Below are positions 7,858 to 14,428 of a stretch of 14,428 nucleotides of DNA, piece by piece. The notes under the pieces are model-generated. The model saw only the letters and a program-made list of their open reading frames with translations, was not told the origin of the DNA and did not search any database. Position numbers and translations under genes: made by a program. Within the stretch, counting starts at the first letter, position 1. Every line of letters starts with the position of its first letter. Origin of the DNA: Trueperaceae bacterium (GTDB lineage: Bacteria; Deinococcota; Deinococci; Deinococcales; Trueperaceae); the NCBI GenBank assembly GCA_024636105.1, contig JAGXHO010000094.1:1-14428 (forward strand), in the 5' to 3' direction.

Positions 7858-7944
7858 GGGGGCTCCACGGGGCCGGTCTACCACGACCGTCGAGCGCGCG
7901 GCGCGGGTGCATGGCGCTTCACGTCGGCGTTCGGGGGGTGGGTG

Positions 7945-7950
7945 TAGCAT
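7945..7950 (+). promoter_or_regulatory. -10 element for leaderless mglB transcription
   Basis: TAGCAT (TANNNT class, preceded by TG) ends six bases before the mglB ATG, so transcription should begin at or next to the start codon. No Shine-Dalgarno is present. No clear -35 is seen. Confidence 0.65.
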
Positions 7951-7956
7951 GCGCCC

Positions 7957-8456
7957 ATGTTGGAACCCGCCCTCGACCTGTACGGCGAGGCCGCCGAGCG
8001 CGTCGACGCGGTGCTGGTCGATCTGTTGACGCAGAGCCGCGCGCGGTACGCGCTGGTCGTCGATCGGCAGGGGTTCGTGCTCCTCCACCAGCGTGCTCCG
8101 TGGGCACCCAAGCCGCCCTCGCTCGATTCGCTCGCGACGCTGATCGCGTCGAACCACTCGGCGAACGTGGCGATCGCGCAGCTTTTCGGCGAGCCGGGGT
8201 TCCGGGAGACCGTGCAAGTGAGCGACGGCGTGGGCACGTACGTCGAGGCCCTCGGCGATCGGGCGCTGTTGGTCGCCGTCTTTGACGAGTCGGCGCCGCT
8301 CGGCAAGGTCAAGCTGTTCACCAAGCGAGCCGTGGCCCGCATCCGCGACGTGTTGGCGGACGTGCGCGAAGCGCCGCCGGAGTTCGCCTTCGGTACCGCC
8401 TTCAGCGACGATGCCGGAGCCCTCTTCGACGATCTGTTCGACGACAGGAACCGCCC

Positions 8457-8460
<4 letters not shown>
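7957..8460 (+). CDS. mglB: MglB-like Roadblock/LC7 protein, GAP partner of MglA
   Basis: 167-aa soluble protein of the Roadblock/LC7 fold. The core alternates helices and strands across about residues 8-120: [14 protein letters not shown] as the first strand pair, [21 protein letters not shown] as the central helix, [19 protein letters not shown] as the following strands. An acidic, Phe-rich tail ends in [19 protein letters not shown]. MglB homologues act as dimeric GTPase-activating and exchange factors for MglA; here the identification rests on the fold and on the four-base overlap (ATGA) with an unmistakable mglA. Residues 52-56 (PPSLD) and the long C-terminal tail are typical of MglB, whose tail touches MglA in studied systems. 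It would be co-translated with mglA from the leaderless start at 7957. Function in this organism is unknown; polarity or type IV pilus control is inferred from other bacteria. Confidence 0.88.
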
Positions 8461-9047
<587 letters not shown>

Positions 9048-9096
9048 AGACCGCTCACCACGGCCTTCGTGGGCTTATCGCCCGGTGGGGTCGTGG

Positions 9097-9102
9097 TAGC
9101 CT
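9097..9102 (+). promoter_or_regulatory. -10 element for leaderless gcvT transcription
   Basis: TAGCCT, preceded by TGG (extended -10 form), ends six bases before the gcvT ATG at 9109. The 61-base gap after mglA leaves no room for a glycine riboswitch, and a leaderless message would exclude one. Confidence 0.65.
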
Positions 9103-9108
9103 CGGGGC

Positions 9109-10194
9109 ATGAGACGCACGCCGCTGCACGACGAGCACGTCGCCCTCGGGGGTCGGATGGTCGACTTCGCGGGCTGGTCGATGCCGGTCCAGTACCCGAC
9201 CGGCGTCCAGCAGGAGCACCTCGCCGTGCGCCACGACGCGGGTCTGTTCGACGTGAGCCACATGGGCCAGCTGCGGGTCCGCGGTGCCGCAGCCGGCGCC
9301 TTCCTGTCCTGGGCGACGCTGAACGACCCGACCAAGCTGCGCGTCGGTCAGGGCCAGTACTCGATGCTCCCCAACGATCGCGGTGGCCTGATCGACGACC
9401 TCTACGTCTACCGCGACGCTCCCGACGACTTCCTCGTCGTCGCGAACGCCTCGAACGTGGCCGCCGTCCGCGCCCACCTCGAGCGCCTCGCCGGCGATGG
9501 TCCGCCCGGGGGCGACGCCGCCTACGACGTCGTGCTCCGCGACGAATCCGACGACTGGGCGCTCCTGGCGATCCAGGGGCCGACCGCCGCGGTGCGCCTC
9601 GGACGCGTGGTGGATGCCGACCTGACCGAGCTCCGGAAGAACCGGATCGTCGACGCGCGGCTGTCCGGCATGCCGGTCCGGCTCGCGCGCACCGGGTACA
9701 CGGGGGAGGACGGGTTCGAGGTCTTCGCGCGCCCCGGCGACGCCCCGTCGGTCTGGACCGTGCTCGTCGAAGCGGGAGCGGTGCCCTGTGGGCTCGCCGC
9801 GCGCGACACGCTTCGCCTCGAAGCCGGGTTCCCGCTCTACGGGCACGAACTCGGCCCCGACACGAACCCGCTGTGCACACCGTTCGCGTGGGTGGTCAAG
9901 GACAAGCCCGCGTTCGGGCTCGAGGCCCTTCGTTCGGGGCGCTGCGACCGCCGGCTGGTGGGCGTGGTGCTCGATGGCCGTCCGATCCCCCGCGACGGCT
10001 ACAAGGTGCTCGATCCGGAGGGGAACGACGTCGGGCGTGTGACGTCCGGCACGCTCTCCCCGCTCACGCGCCGCAGCATCGCGCTCGCGTGGATCGACGC
10101 CCGCCACGCCGACGAAGGGACCCGCGTCGCCGTGGAGGTGCGTGGCCAACCGGCGCCTGGAATCGTCACCGCACCGCCGTTCTACACCCCTTGA
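9109..10194 (+). CDS. gcvT: Glycine cleavage system T protein (aminomethyltransferase)
   Basis: Takes the aminomethyl group from lipoyl-GcvH and transfers the carbon to tetrahydrofolate, releasing ammonia; cytoplasmic, 361 aa, the usual length. Conserved blocks are [20 protein letters not shown] at the N-terminus, [11 protein letters not shown] near 45-55, [10 protein letters not shown] near 92-101 with the folate-binding Asp, ANASN near 113-117, and [13 protein letters not shown] near 190. [21 protein letters not shown] near 230-250 and the C-terminal beta-barrel domain follow. The ATG is set by the conserved N-terminus and by the -10 hexamer six bases before it. It is first in a four-gene unit; 31 bases separate it from gcvH, and that gap holds the gcvH ribosome binding site. 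Confidence 0.97.
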   Translation: MRRTPLHDEHVALGGRMVDFAGWSMPVQYPTGVQQEHLAVRHDAGLFDVSHMGQLRVRGAAAGAFLSWATLNDPTKLRVGQGQYSMLPNDRGGLIDDLYVYRDAPDDFLVVANASNVAAVRAHLERLAGDGPPGGDAAYDVVLRDESDDWALLAIQGPTAAVRLGRVVDADLTELRKNRIVDARLSGMPVRLARTGYTGEDGFEVFARPGDAPSVWTVLVEAGAVPCGLAARDTLRLEAGFPLYGHELGPDTNPLCTPFAWVVKDKPAFGLEALRSGRCDRRLVGVVLDGRPIPRDGYKVLDPEGNDVGRVTSGTLSPLTRRSIALAWIDARHADEGTRVAVEVRGQPAPGIVTAPPFYTP

Positions 10195-10225
10195 CGCCCG
10201 GTACGCTGACCCCGAGGAGATCGCC

Positions 10226-10615
10226 ATGGACATCCCCGCCACCCTGCGCTACACCAAATCCCACGAGTGGGCCACCGAGCCCGATGGCGACGGCGTCGTG
10301 ACCGTCGGCATCAGCGATTTCGCCCAGGAGCAGCTCGGCGACGTCGTCTTCGTCGAGCTTCCCGAGGTGGGTCGGCGCGTCGCCGCCGGTGCGGCCACCG
10401 CCGTCGTCGAGTCGGTCAAGACCGCTTCGGACATCTACGCCCCGCTGGCCGGCGAGATCGTCGCCGCCAACGACGCGCTGGTCGACGCGCCCGAGGCGAT
10501 CAACACCGGCGCGTACGGAGACGGCTGGCTCTTCAAGGTCCGGGTCGACGACGCGGCCGATTGGGCGGCGCTCCTCGACGCGGACGCCTACCGCGCGGTC
10601 GCCGAGGAGGGCTGA
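10226..10615 (+). CDS. gcvH: Glycine cleavage system H protein (lipoyl carrier)
   Basis: Small carrier that shuttles the methylamine group between the P, T and L proteins on a lipoyl arm; 129 aa, the same as E. coli. It begins with the usual LRYTKSHEW block. [20 protein letters not shown] precedes the lipoylation site [12 protein letters not shown], with modified Lys65. The C-terminus ([12 protein letters not shown]... YRAVAEE) is standard. The ATG at 10226 follows GAGGAGA at 10214-10220. An in-frame ATG at 10142 lies inside gcvT and would add 28 residues without homology, so it is rejected. gcvPA starts two bases after the stop. No lipoate ligase or synthase is in the window. Confidence 0.97.
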   Translation: MDIPATLRYTKSHEWATEPDGDGVVTVGISDFAQEQLGDVVFVELPEVGRRVAAGAATAVVESVKTASDIYAPLAGEIVAANDALVDAPEAINTGAYGDGWLFKVRVDDAADWAALLDADAYRAVAEEG

Positions 10616-10617
10616 GC

Positions 10618-11967
10618 GTGCCGTACGTCCCGCATACCGCTGAGGACGTGCGCCGAGCCCTCGATGCGATCGGCGTCGACCACGTCGACGACCTGTTCCG
10701 CGACGTTCCCGCGTCGCTCCTCGATCCCGAGCTCGACTTGCCGGCGCCGCTCGACGAGGTCGGCGTGCTCGCCCACCTCGACGCGCTGGCGGCACGCGAC
10801 CAGAAGGGCGTCCCGACCTTCCTCGGCGGCGGCGTGCGGCGGCACTTCCTTCCCGCGGTGACGACCCACCTGGCGTTCCAGAGCGAGTTCGTGACCGCGT
10901 ACACGCCGTACCAGGCCGAGGTGGCGCAGGGCGTCCTGCAGGCCACGTTCGAGTACCAGACGATGATGAGCGAGCTCACGGGGCTCCCCCATTCGAACGC
11001 CTCGATGTACGACGGCGCTACGGCGGTGGCCGAAGCCGCCCTCCTCGCCGTTCGGCACACGCGCCGTGAAACCATCGCCGTGTCGCGCGGCGTCCACCCG
11101 GAGACGCGCGCGGTCCTGCGCACCTACCTCGATCCGATCGGAGTCGCGATCGAGACCGTGGAGCTGGCGGCGGACCACACGACGGCAAACGCCACCGTGG
11201 GCGACCACGTGGCCGCGCTCATCGTTCAGAACCCCAACCACCTCGGCTACCTCGAGGCGATGCCGGCGTTCTCCGCGGTCGCCCACGCAGCCGGTGCGCT
11301 CTTCGTGGCGGTCGTCGACCCACTGACGCTCGCGGTGCTTCGCGATCCGGGGAGCTACGGCGCCGACGTCGCGGTCGGTGACGGCCAGACCCTCGGCGTG
11401 CCGATGCAGTTCGGCGGACCGGCGTTCGGCTTCATGGTCGTCACCGAGCCGCTGTTGCGGCAGCTGCCCGGGCGGCTGGTCGGTCAGACCAAGGACGTCG
11501 ACGGCAAGCGCGCCTTCGTCCTCACGCTTCAGGCGCGCGAGCAGCACATCCGGCGGGCCAAGGCCAAGTCCAACATCTGTTCCAACCACCAGCTCACCGC
11601 GTTGCTCGCCGCGATCAACCTCGCCGCGGTCGGGCCGCAAGGGCTGCGCGAGATGGCCGAGGGGAGCGTGCGCCGGGCGCACCAGACCGCGGATCGCATC
11701 GCCGCGGCCGGCGGCGACGTCGTCCGCTCGGCACCGTTCTTCAACGAGTTCGCAGTGCGCACCGCGGCCGACCCCGTTGCCGTCCGGCGCGCGCTGGCCG
11801 AGCGCGGGATCCGAGCCGGGGTTCCGGTGGGACCGGAGTACGGCCTGGGCACGGCCGTGACGCTGGCTGCGACCGAGCTCACCACGGACGCGGACATCGA
11901 AGCGCTCGTCGCCGCGCTGGCCTCGATCGGCGAGCTCCGAGGGCGTCGCCAGGAGGTGCTCGCGTGA
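10618..11967 (+). CDS. gcvPA: Glycine dehydrogenase (decarboxylating) subunit 1
   Basis: One half of the P protein, which decarboxylates glycine and loads the remaining aminomethyl group onto lipoyl-GcvH; 449 aa, as expected for the split form (about 448 in Bacillus). Recognisable blocks are YVPHTAEDVRRALDAIG at the N-terminus, VPTFLGGGVRRHFLPAVTTH, AYTPYQAEVAQGVLQATFEY, LPHSNASMYDGATAVAEAAL, VPMQFGGPAFGFM, and KAKSNICSNHQLTALLAAIN. The PLP-binding Lys is in subunit 2, not here, as normal for this fold. The start is the GTG at 10618, two bases after gcvH and seven bases behind GAGGAGG. The stop overlaps the GTG of gcvPB by four bases (GTGA). Split P proteins are known in Thermus, Bacillus and Archaea; in many proteobacteria the two halves are fused. 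Confidence 0.97.
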   Translation: MPYVPHTAEDVRRALDAIGVDHVDDLFRDVPASLLDPELDLPAPLDEVGVLAHLDALAARDQKGVPTFLGGGVRRHFLPAVTTHLAFQSEFVTAYTPYQAEVAQGVLQATFEYQTMMSELTGLPHSNASMYDGATAVAEAALLAVRHTRRETIAVSRGVHPETRAVLRTYLDPIGVAIETVELAADHTTANATVGDHVAALIVQNPNHLGYLEAMPAFSAVAHAAGALFVAVVDPLTLAVLRDPGSYGADVAVGDGQTLGVPMQFGGPAFGFMVVTEPLLRQLPGRLVGQTKDVDGKRAFVLTLQAREQHIRRAKAKSNICSNHQLTALLAAINLAAVGPQGLREMAEGSVRRAHQTADRIAAAGGDVVRSAPFFNEFAVRTAADPVAVRRALAERGIRAGVPVGPEYGLGTAVTLAATELTTDADIEALVAALASIGELRGRRQEVLA

Positions 11968-13430
11968 ACGTCGCCGACCGCTTCCGCAGCCAAGATTTCC
12001 CGGTCATCTTCGAGCGCGGGCGCCCGGGACGGCGCGCCGCCCGTCCACCGGTCACCGAGGGCGTCCCCATGGCCGAGCTGCTCGGCGAGGAGCACTTGCG
12101 CGCCGCGCCGCCGCGGCTCCCCGAGGTCGCCGAGCTCGACCTGGTGCGGCACTACACGCAGCTGGCGCATCGGCAGTTCTCGATCGACGGCAACGTCTAC
12201 CCGCTCGGCAGCTGCACCATGAAGTACAACCCGAAGCTCCACGAGGATGCCGCCGAGCGCTTCCTCGACCTGCACCCCTACCAGGATCCCGATCACGCCC
12301 AGGGGATCCTGGAGCTGCTCCATCGCCTGCAGCTCGACCTCGCGACCGTGACCGGCATGGACGCGGTCAGCCTGCAGCCCGCCGCGGGCGCCCACGGGGA
12401 ACTGACCGGGATCCTGATGATCCGCGCCTTCCACGCAGCCAACGGTGAGGACGCGCAGCGTCGCGTCGTGCTCTGCCCGGACGGTGCCCACGGCACCAAC
12501 CCAGCGACCGCGGCCATGGCTGGGTACGAGGTCGTCGAGGTCCCCACGGGCCCCGACGGCGAGGTCGACCTCGCGGGGTTCAAGGCGGCCCTGGGGCCCG
12601 AGACCGCGGCGGTCATGCTCACGAACCCGAACACCCTCGGCATCTTCGAGACCCGCATCCTCGAGATCGCCGACGCCGCGCACGCGGTGGGGGCGCAGCT
12701 GTACTACGACGGCGCGAACCTGAACGCGATCGTCGGCCGGGCCCGACCGGGCGACATGGGGTTCGACGTCGTCCACCTCAACCTCCACAAGACGATGACG
12801 ACGCCGCACGGCGGTGGCGGCCCCGGGACCGGACCGGTCGGGGTCAAGGCGCACCTGGCGCCCTTCCTCCCCGTACCGTTCGTCGCCCAGGAGGGCGACC
12901 GGTACGTGCTCGTCGAGGACGCGCCCGCGAGCATCGGCCGCATGCGCAGCTTCTACGGCAACGTCGGCAACCTGGTGCGGGCGTACGCCTACCTCCGGCG
13001 CTTGGGAGCCGAGGGCTTGCGGCGCGTGAGCACGATGGCGGTCCTGAACGCGAACTACCTCCGCGTGCGCATGAAGGAGGCCGGGTACACCGTCGCCTTC
13101 GACCGCGTGAACATGCACGAGTTCGTCGCGCAGCCGCCCGATGGGGTGCGCACCCTCGACGTGGCGAAGGCACTGCTCGATTACGGCGTCCATCCGATGA
13201 CGGTCTACTTCCCACTCGTGGTGCGCGAGGCGATGATGGTCGAGCCCACCGAGACCGAGTCGCTCGAGACGCTCGACGCGTACGCCGCGGTGCTCGGCGA
13301 GGTCCTCGAACGCGCTGCCGCCGATCCCGACTACCTGGCCGAGGCGCCGCGAACCACGCCGGTCCGGCGGCTCGACGAGGTGGCGGCGGCGCGCAAGCCG
13401 ATCCTCAAGCACCCGTTCGGCCAGGACTGA
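11964..13430 (+). CDS. gcvPB: Glycine dehydrogenase (decarboxylating) subunit 2
   Basis: PLP-binding half of the P protein, 488 aa. Blocks in order are FSIDGNVYPLGSCTMKYNPK near 72-91, SLQPAAGAHGELTGILMIRA near 136-155, PDGAHGTNPATAAMAGYEVV near 172-191, LTNPNTLGIFE near 219, YYDGANLNAIVG near 247, and HLNLHKTMTTPHGGGGPG at 271-288 with the PLP Lys276. MHEFVAQPP and HPMTVYFPLVV mark the C-terminal domain. The start is GTG inside a GTGA overlap with gcvPA, behind AGGAGG at 11951-11956, so the two halves should be made in equal amounts for the heterotetramer. It is the last gene of the operon and is followed by a strong terminator hairpin. The L protein gene (lpd) is not here and must be supplied from elsewhere. 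Confidence 0.97.
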   Translation: MNVADRFRSQDFPVIFERGRPGRRAARPPVTEGVPMAELLGEEHLRAAPPRLPEVAELDLVRHYTQLAHRQFSIDGNVYPLGSCTMKYNPKLHEDAAERFLDLHPYQDPDHAQGILELLHRLQLDLATVTGMDAVSLQPAAGAHGELTGILMIRAFHAANGEDAQRRVVLCPDGAHGTNPATAAMAGYEVVEVPTGPDGEVDLAGFKAALGPETAAVMLTNPNTLGIFETRILEIADAAHAVGAQLYYDGANLNAIVGRARPGDMGFDVVHLNLHKTMTTPHGGGGPGTGPVGVKAHLAPFLPVPFVAQEGDRYVLVEDAPASIGRMRSFYGNVGNLVRAYAYLRRLGAEGLRRVSTMAVLNANYLRVRMKEAGYTVAFDRVNMHEFVAQPPDGVRTLDVAKALLDYGVHPMTVYFPLVVREAMMVEPTETESLETLDAYAAVLGEVLERAAADPDYLAEAPRTTPVRRLDEVAAARKPILKHPFGQD

Positions 13431-13452
13431 AGCGGCAGCGCACATGCCGAAC

Positions 13453-13490
13453 GCGCGCGGGCGCCCCGATGGGGCGCCCGCGCGCTTGGT
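13453..13490 (+). terminator. Terminator of the gcv operon
   Basis: GCGCGCGGGCGCCCC (13453-13467) and GGGGCGCCCGCGCGC (13471-13485) form a perfect 15-bp stem around GAT, followed by TTGGTT. It lies 22 bases after the gcvPB stop, between convergent genes, and could also stop the opposing erpA transcript. The T tract is poor. Confidence 0.8.
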
Positions 13491-13533
13491 TCGCAAACGC
13501 TCCGTTGCTGGTCGTTCGGTGCGACGGTCGCGC

Positions 13534-13962
13534 TCAGCCGCAGCTCGGCGCGCCTTCACCGTCGGGCGCTGCGCGGCCATCGGTGCGGAAGCTGCTCCCG
13601 CAGCCGCAGGCGCTCGTAGCGTTCGGGTTCGTCACGTGGAACCCGCCGCCCATCATGTTCTCGACGTAATCGATCTCGCTGCCGCGCAGCAGCGGCCAGC
13701 TCTTGGCGTCGACCACGACGTGGGCGCCGCCATCTTCGAAGATGCGGTCGCCTTCGAGGCGCTTTTCGTCGACCGCCATGCCATAGCTGTAGCCGGAGCA
13801 GCCGCCGGACTTGACGTAGACCCGCACCGCCGATCCCGCGGGAAGCGTGGCGAGCAGTTCGTTCGCCTTGGCGGCACCGGCATCGCTGAAGGTGATGCGC
13901 TCGTCCGGGTCGGTCACGGTGCGGGCCGGGACGGCGGCCGTCGGGGTGGATTGGGTCGTCAT
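13534..13962 (-). CDS. erpA: A-type iron-sulfur carrier protein (ErpA/HesB family)
   Basis: Cytoplasmic protein that receives Fe-S clusters from the assembly scaffold and inserts them into target enzymes; 142 aa, longer than the usual 107-115. The three cluster ligands are present: Cys55 in [11 protein letters not shown], and Cys119 and Cys121 in [15 protein letters not shown]. The TNPNA...CGCGSSF ending resembles ErpA more than IscA, but SufA/HesB naming is equally possible. About 20 residues at the N-terminus (Thr/Pro/Ala-rich) and 17 after CGCGSSF are extra; the tail carries another Cys two residues from the end. I chose the ATG at 13962 because GGGAGG (13968-13973) is five bases upstream. 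The in-frame ATG at 13983 would overrun that site. No suf or isc genes are adjacent; it is convergent with gcvPB. Confidence 0.95.
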   Translation of the reverse strand: MTTQSTPTAAVPARTVTDPDERITFSDAGAAKANELLATLPAGSAVRVYVKSGGCSGYSYGMAVDEKRLEGDRIFEDGGAHVVVDAKSWPLLRGSEIDYVENMMGGGFHVTNPNATSACGCGSSFRTDGRAAPDGEGAPSCG

Positions 13963-13998
13963 GCGGACCTCCCAAGAATCCAAAGCATCTCGGTCAGG

Positions 13999-14004
13999 AT
14001 GCTA
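13999..14004 (-). promoter_or_regulatory. Possible -10 element of erpA
   Basis: TAGCAT on the minus strand lies 37 bases before the erpA ATG, giving a short leader that includes the GGGAGG ribosome binding site. No good -35 is seen. Confidence 0.4.
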
Positions 14005-14039
14005 CCGCATCCGCGCGATGCGCCGTCCCCCTGCGGCGA

Positions 14040-14075
14040 CGAAGCGGCCCCCCGGTGAACCGGGGGGCCGCTTCG
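14040..14075 (-). terminator. Terminator hairpin downstream of tRNA-Trp
   Basis: CGAAGCGGCCCCCCGG (14040-14055) and its exact complement at 14060-14075 form a 16-bp stem with a TGAA loop (TTCA on the minus strand). It begins seven bases after the tRNA-Trp 3' end and lies upstream of erpA on the same strand, so it should separate the two transcripts. The T tract is nearly absent. Confidence 0.75.
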
Positions 14076-14082
14076 CTCGACG

Positions 14083-14158
<76 letters not shown>

Positions 14159-14181
14159 ACGTACCGCGTCGACGGTCGCCG

Positions 14182-14210
14182 AGGGTACCACACGCGTCGC
14201 CGACCACCAA
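14182..14210 (-). promoter_or_regulatory. Predicted promoter of tRNA-Trp
   Basis: On the minus strand TTGGTG (14205-14210), a 17-base spacer and TACCCT (14182-14187) preceded by TGG make a good housekeeping promoter. The predicted start near 14175 is about 17 bases before the mature tRNA. Confidence 0.65.
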
Positions 14211-14306
14211 GCGCGTCCATCGGATCGGCCCAGCGGACCCGCTCGCCTCGTTCCCCGGGCGTCCGCGGCGGGGGTGCCAGGTCACGGTGGGTCCGCACCA
14301 GCATGC

Positions 14307-14312
14307 TACCCT
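14307..14312 (+). promoter_or_regulatory. -10 element for a leaderless gene at the right edge
   Basis: TACCCT preceded by TGC (extended -10 form) ends six bases before the GTG at 14319, the same layout as mglB and gcvT. The 160 bases between tRNA-Trp and this gene hold this site and the opposing tRNA promoter; I see nothing else there. Confidence 0.55.
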
Positions 14313-14318
14313 GGCCTC

Positions 14319-14428
14319 GTGAAGCGCGTCCTCCACGCGGTCCGGCGTACCTCCGCCCCCGCCCACCCACGCCGTCCGTACGCTTGGCTCGTCGCCAGTG
14401 CGCTGATTGCCATCGCCATGGCGTGGTC
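14319..14428 (+). CDS. N-terminus of a membrane-anchored protein (3'-partial)
   Basis: Open frame from a GTG at 14319 to the window edge, 36 codons plus two bases with no stop. The first about 22 residues are strongly basic (KRVLHAVRRTSAPAHPRRP) and are followed by a hydrophobic run (AWLVASALIAIAMAW), the pattern of a cytoplasmic tail plus signal anchor or uncleaved signal peptide. The start is supported by the -10 hexamer exactly six bases upstream; there is no Shine-Dalgarno. The visible part is too short for a family call; a cell-envelope enzyme such as a MltG-like transglycosylase or a penicillin-binding protein would have this type of N-terminus, but that is only a guess. Confidence 0.6.
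   Translation, partial: MKRVLHAVRRTSAPAHPRRPYAWLVASALIAIAMAW

Noticed and set aside
7858..8217. N-terminal extension of nagB by 120 codons
   Set aside because: The extra residues are antisense to mglB and unlike any NagB; the GTG at 7857 has a ribosome binding site and matches the family N-terminus.
10191..10207. TTGACG and TACGCT upstream of gcvH as a promoter
   Set aside because: The two hexamers are only five bases apart, and TTGACG spans the gcvT stop codon; chance resemblance.
11529..13580. 683-codon open frame on the minus strand across gcvPA, gcvPB and the terminator
   Set aside because: Antisense to certain genes and runs through the terminator hairpin; composition is that of a shadow frame.

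Overview
This is a high-G+C (visibly about two thirds G+C), densely coded bacterial chromosome segment made almost entirely of core metabolic genes. Several features point towards the Deinococcota (Thermus/Deinococcus/Truepera side). These are the MalF/MalG permeases with extra N-terminal and periplasmic sequence, an MglB-MglA GTPase pair, a P-protein of the glycine cleavage system split into two genes, and start codons placed right behind a -10 hexamer with no ribosome binding site (leaderless transcription). This placement is an inference from gene content, not a search result. Leaderless starts are also common in actinobacteria.

Region 1 (1-5980, + strand) is a tight predicted operon: malF (its 5' end lies outside the window), malG, glpK and glpD. 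Each gene overlaps the next by an ATGA. It couples a maltose-type ABC permease pair to glycerol kinase and FAD-dependent glycerol-3-phosphate dehydrogenase. Region 2 (5981-6950) holds a tRNA-Leu(TAA) preceded by a partial copy of its own 5' end, a small zinc-ribbon-like orphan protein, a convergent SMR exporter of the Gdx (guanidinium) type, and a tRNA-Met(CAT). Region 3 (7054-9047) has nagB on the minus strand, divergent from an mglB-mglA pair. Region 4 (9109-13490) is the glycine cleavage operon gcvT-gcvH-gcvPA-gcvPB, closed by a strong hairpin. Region 5 (13534-14428) holds an A-type Fe-S carrier (ErpA/HesB family) and tRNA-Trp(CCA) on the minus strand, and the first 36 codons of a membrane-anchored protein entering the right edge on the plus strand.

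Functionally, the glpK/glpD products feed dihydroxyacetone phosphate into glycolysis and electrons into the respiratory chain. NagB returns amino-sugar phosphate to fructose-6-phosphate. The Gcv proteins break glycine into CO2, ammonia and methylene-tetrahydrofolate; the L protein (lpd) is not in this window. ErpA delivers Fe-S clusters.

I see no mobile element, CRISPR array, phage gene or defence system. The most interesting signals are the recurrent -10/6-nt/start-codon arrangement, the odd pairing of a maltose-type permease with glycerol catabolism, the tRNA-Leu 5'-end duplication and the orphan zinc-ribbon protein. No stretch longer than 300 bases lacks a gene.
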